A stretch of 6,972 nt of DNA from Aquisalimonas sp. Its GTDB lineage: Bacteria; Pseudomonadota; Gammaproteobacteria; Nitrococcales; Aquisalimonadaceae. Positions 5,480-6,972 of the stretch are shown one piece after another. Location: NCBI GenBank assembly GCA_007133445.1, contig SLMR01000248.1, positions 1-6,972 of the forward strand. The letters are read 5' to 3'. Every line of letters begins with the position of its first letter. The first letter of the stretch is position 1. A program made the position numbers and the translations under genes. Below the pieces are notes generated by a model. The model was not told the origin of the DNA and ran no database searches. It was given only the letters and a program-made list of their open reading frames with translations.

Positions 5480-6972
5480 ATGATCGACACGCCACAACCC
5501 CCGAAGGCTGCCCGCGAGCCCGTGGTCCTCGAGCACCATGGCCACCGTCGTGAGGATCACTACGCCTGGCTGCGGGATACCCACTGGCGGGAGGCCATGC
5601 AGGACCCACAGCGCCTCGCGCCCTCGATCCGCAGCCACCTGGAGGCGGAGAACGCCTGGGCGGAATCGGTGATGGCGCCTACCAGCACCTTTCGGGACGC
5701 CCTGTTCCACGAACTGCGCGGGCGAATCAAGGAGGACGACAGCTCCGTCCCCGCCAGGGATGGAGCGTTCTTCTACTACAGCCGCTACCGCGAGGGTGGA
5801 CAGCACGCCCTGCTCTGCCGCCGGCGCGGCAGCGAGGAGGGCGCCGAGGAGCTCCTTCTGGACGGTGACGCGACCGCCGCCGGCCACGACTATTTCCGGC
5901 TGGGTGGCGGTGAACACTCGCCGGACCACCGTTACCTCGCGTATGGGGTGGACACCTCCGGTGCCGAGAGCTGGGTCATCCGCATCCGCGATCTGGACAG
6001 CGGCGAGGATCTGGACGAGCGCATCAGCGATGCCCGTGGCGACTTCGTGTGGTCGGCGGACAGCACTGAGCTGCTCTACACCGTCCTGGACGGCGACCAT
6101 CGGCCGAAGTGGGTCTACCGCCACCGCCTGGGCGATGATCCGGCGCAGGATGTGCTGGTCTATGAGGAGCCGGACGACGGTTTTTTCGTCGGCGTGGACA
6201 AGACCGAGAGCGGGCGCTTTCTGCTGATCTCCAGCCACGATCACGTGACCAGCGAGGTGCGGGCGATTCCCGCGAACGCCCCCGACACCGAGCCAAGGCT
6301 GCTGATGGCCCGGGAAACCGGCGTGGAGTACGAGGTCTCCGATCATGGTGACCGCTGGCTGATCCTCACCAACCGCGGCGCGGAAGACTTCCGCATTGTC
6401 AGTGCGCCGCTGGAGGCGCCGGACCCCGGGAACTGGAGCGATCTGGTGGCGCACCGCCCCGGGCGGTTGATCCAGGGCATGGTGGTCTATCGCGACTACC
6501 TGGTGCGGCTGGAGATCAGCGATGCGCTCCCCGCCATCGTGGTGCGGGCCTTTGCCACCGGTGAGGAGCACGTGGTGGCCTTCGATGAGGACTGCTACGA
6601 CCTGGGTGTCATCCCCGGGTTCGAGTTCGACACCGCCACCATGCGGCTCAGCTACAGCTCCTTCGGCACGCCGTCACGGGTGTACGACTACGACATGGCC
6701 ACGCGGGGGCGGTTGCTGCGCAAGGAACAGGAGGTCCCCAGCGGCCACGACTCCGATGCCTACGTGACCCGGCGGCTGCTGGCGACGGCACCGGACGGCG
6801 AGCAGGTCCCCGTGTCGCTGTTTCACCACCGTGATGTGACGCCGGGGCCGAACACGCCGCTGCTGTTATACGGCTACGGCTCGTACGGCATGACCGACCT
6901 GCCCGGGTTCTCGCCACTGCGGCTGAGCCTGGTGAACCGGGGGTTCGTCAACACCGTGGCCCACGTGCGGGG
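5480..6972 (+). CDS. ptrB: Oligopeptidase B (S9A serine peptidase), C-terminus cut by window
   Basis: A cytoplasmic serine oligopeptidase of the prolyl oligopeptidase family that cleaves short peptides after Arg or Lys. The visible 497 residues are open to the window end. The N-terminal segment carries the family's HYAWLRD (27-33) and GRIKEDDSSVPARDGAFFYYSRYREGGQ (81-108). Residues about 70-420 form the seven-bladed beta-propeller that screens substrates. The start of the alpha/beta-hydrolase domain is present (LLLYGYGSYG about 460-469, GFVNTVAHVRG at the end). The catalytic Ser, Asp and His (S532, D617 and H652 in E. coli PtrB) lie downstream of the window, so activity cannot be judged here. 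About 190 residues are missing relative to the usual 680-700. The ATG has GAGG 8 nt upstream. No signal peptide is seen. Confidence 0.94.
   Translation, partial: MIDTPQPPKAAREPVVLEHHGHRREDHYAWLRDTHWREAMQDPQRLAPSIRSHLEAENAWAESVMAPTSTFRDALFHELRGRIKEDDSSVPARDGAFFYYSRYREGGQHALLCRRRGSEEGAEELLLDGDATAAGHDYFRLGGGEHSPDHRYLAYGVDTSGAESWVIRIRDLDSGEDLDERISDARGDFVWSADSTELLYTVLDGDHRPKWVYRHRLGDDPAQDVLVYEEPDDGFFVGVDKTESGRFLLISSHDHVTSEVRAIPANAPDTEPRLLMARETGVEYEVSDHGDRWLILTNRGAEDFRIVSAPLEAPDPGNWSDLVAHRPGRLIQGMVVYRDYLVRLEISDALPAIVVRAFATGEEHVVAFDEDCYDLGVIPGFEFDTATMRLSYSSFGTPSRVYDYDMATRGRLLRKEQEVPSGHDSDAYVTRRLLATAPDGEQVPVSLFHHRDVTPGPNTPLLLYGYGSYGMTDLPGFSPLRLSLVNRGFVNTVAHVR

Noticed and set aside
5129..6571. A 480-codon minus-strand open frame opposite the hypothetical gene and ptrB.
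   Set aside because: It is antisense to a clear oligopeptidase B. The product has no recognisable domain, and long antisense frames are expected in GC-rich genes with strong third-position bias.

Overview
This window is GC-rich bacterial chromosomal DNA with tightly packed genes. It probably comes from a gammaproteobacterium. The gene families (DadA, a YliI-type sugar dehydrogenase, CsaA, oligopeptidase B) and the acidic proteins would suit a halophilic or alkaliphilic lineage such as Ectothiorhodospiraceae or Halomonadaceae, but that placement is inference. I see no phage, insertion sequence, CRISPR array, tRNA or rRNA. Six protein genes are supported, two of them cut by the window ends.

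Minus strand, read from right to left: csaA (4774-4436), a PAS/GAF/GGDEF diguanylate cyclase (4298-2406), a secreted PQQ-dependent aldose dehydrogenase (2378-1269), and dadA (1168 to beyond base 1). The cyclase and the dehydrogenase are 27 bp apart, with the dehydrogenase ribosome binding site in the gap, so they are very probably co-transcribed. A sigma70-like promoter (CTGACA-N16-GATAAT) lies just after the csaA stop codon. Its transcript would begin with about 95 nt that can fold into two adjacent structures ending 6 nt before the cyclase AUG. dadA follows after a 100-bp gap and may be read through or have its own promoter.

Plus strand: a 99-residue protein of unknown function with a C-x4-C-x2-C cluster (5159-5458), then ptrB, oligopeptidase B (5480 onward, about 497 of roughly 690 residues present). 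The 21-bp gap suggests one operon.

The divergent region between csaA and the plus-strand pair (4775-5158, 384 bp) is the least ordinary part. It holds three DnaA-box-like 9-mers in 35 bp (one perfect, two with one mismatch), two of them forming an inverted repeat. About 90 bp further on is a perfect 9+9 bp AT-rich palindrome in otherwise GC-rich DNA. Nearer the plus-strand genes are candidate promoters and a small inverted repeat over an extended -10. No new multi-gene system is evident. The best leads are regulatory: the structured leader of the cyclase and the DnaA-box/palindrome region.
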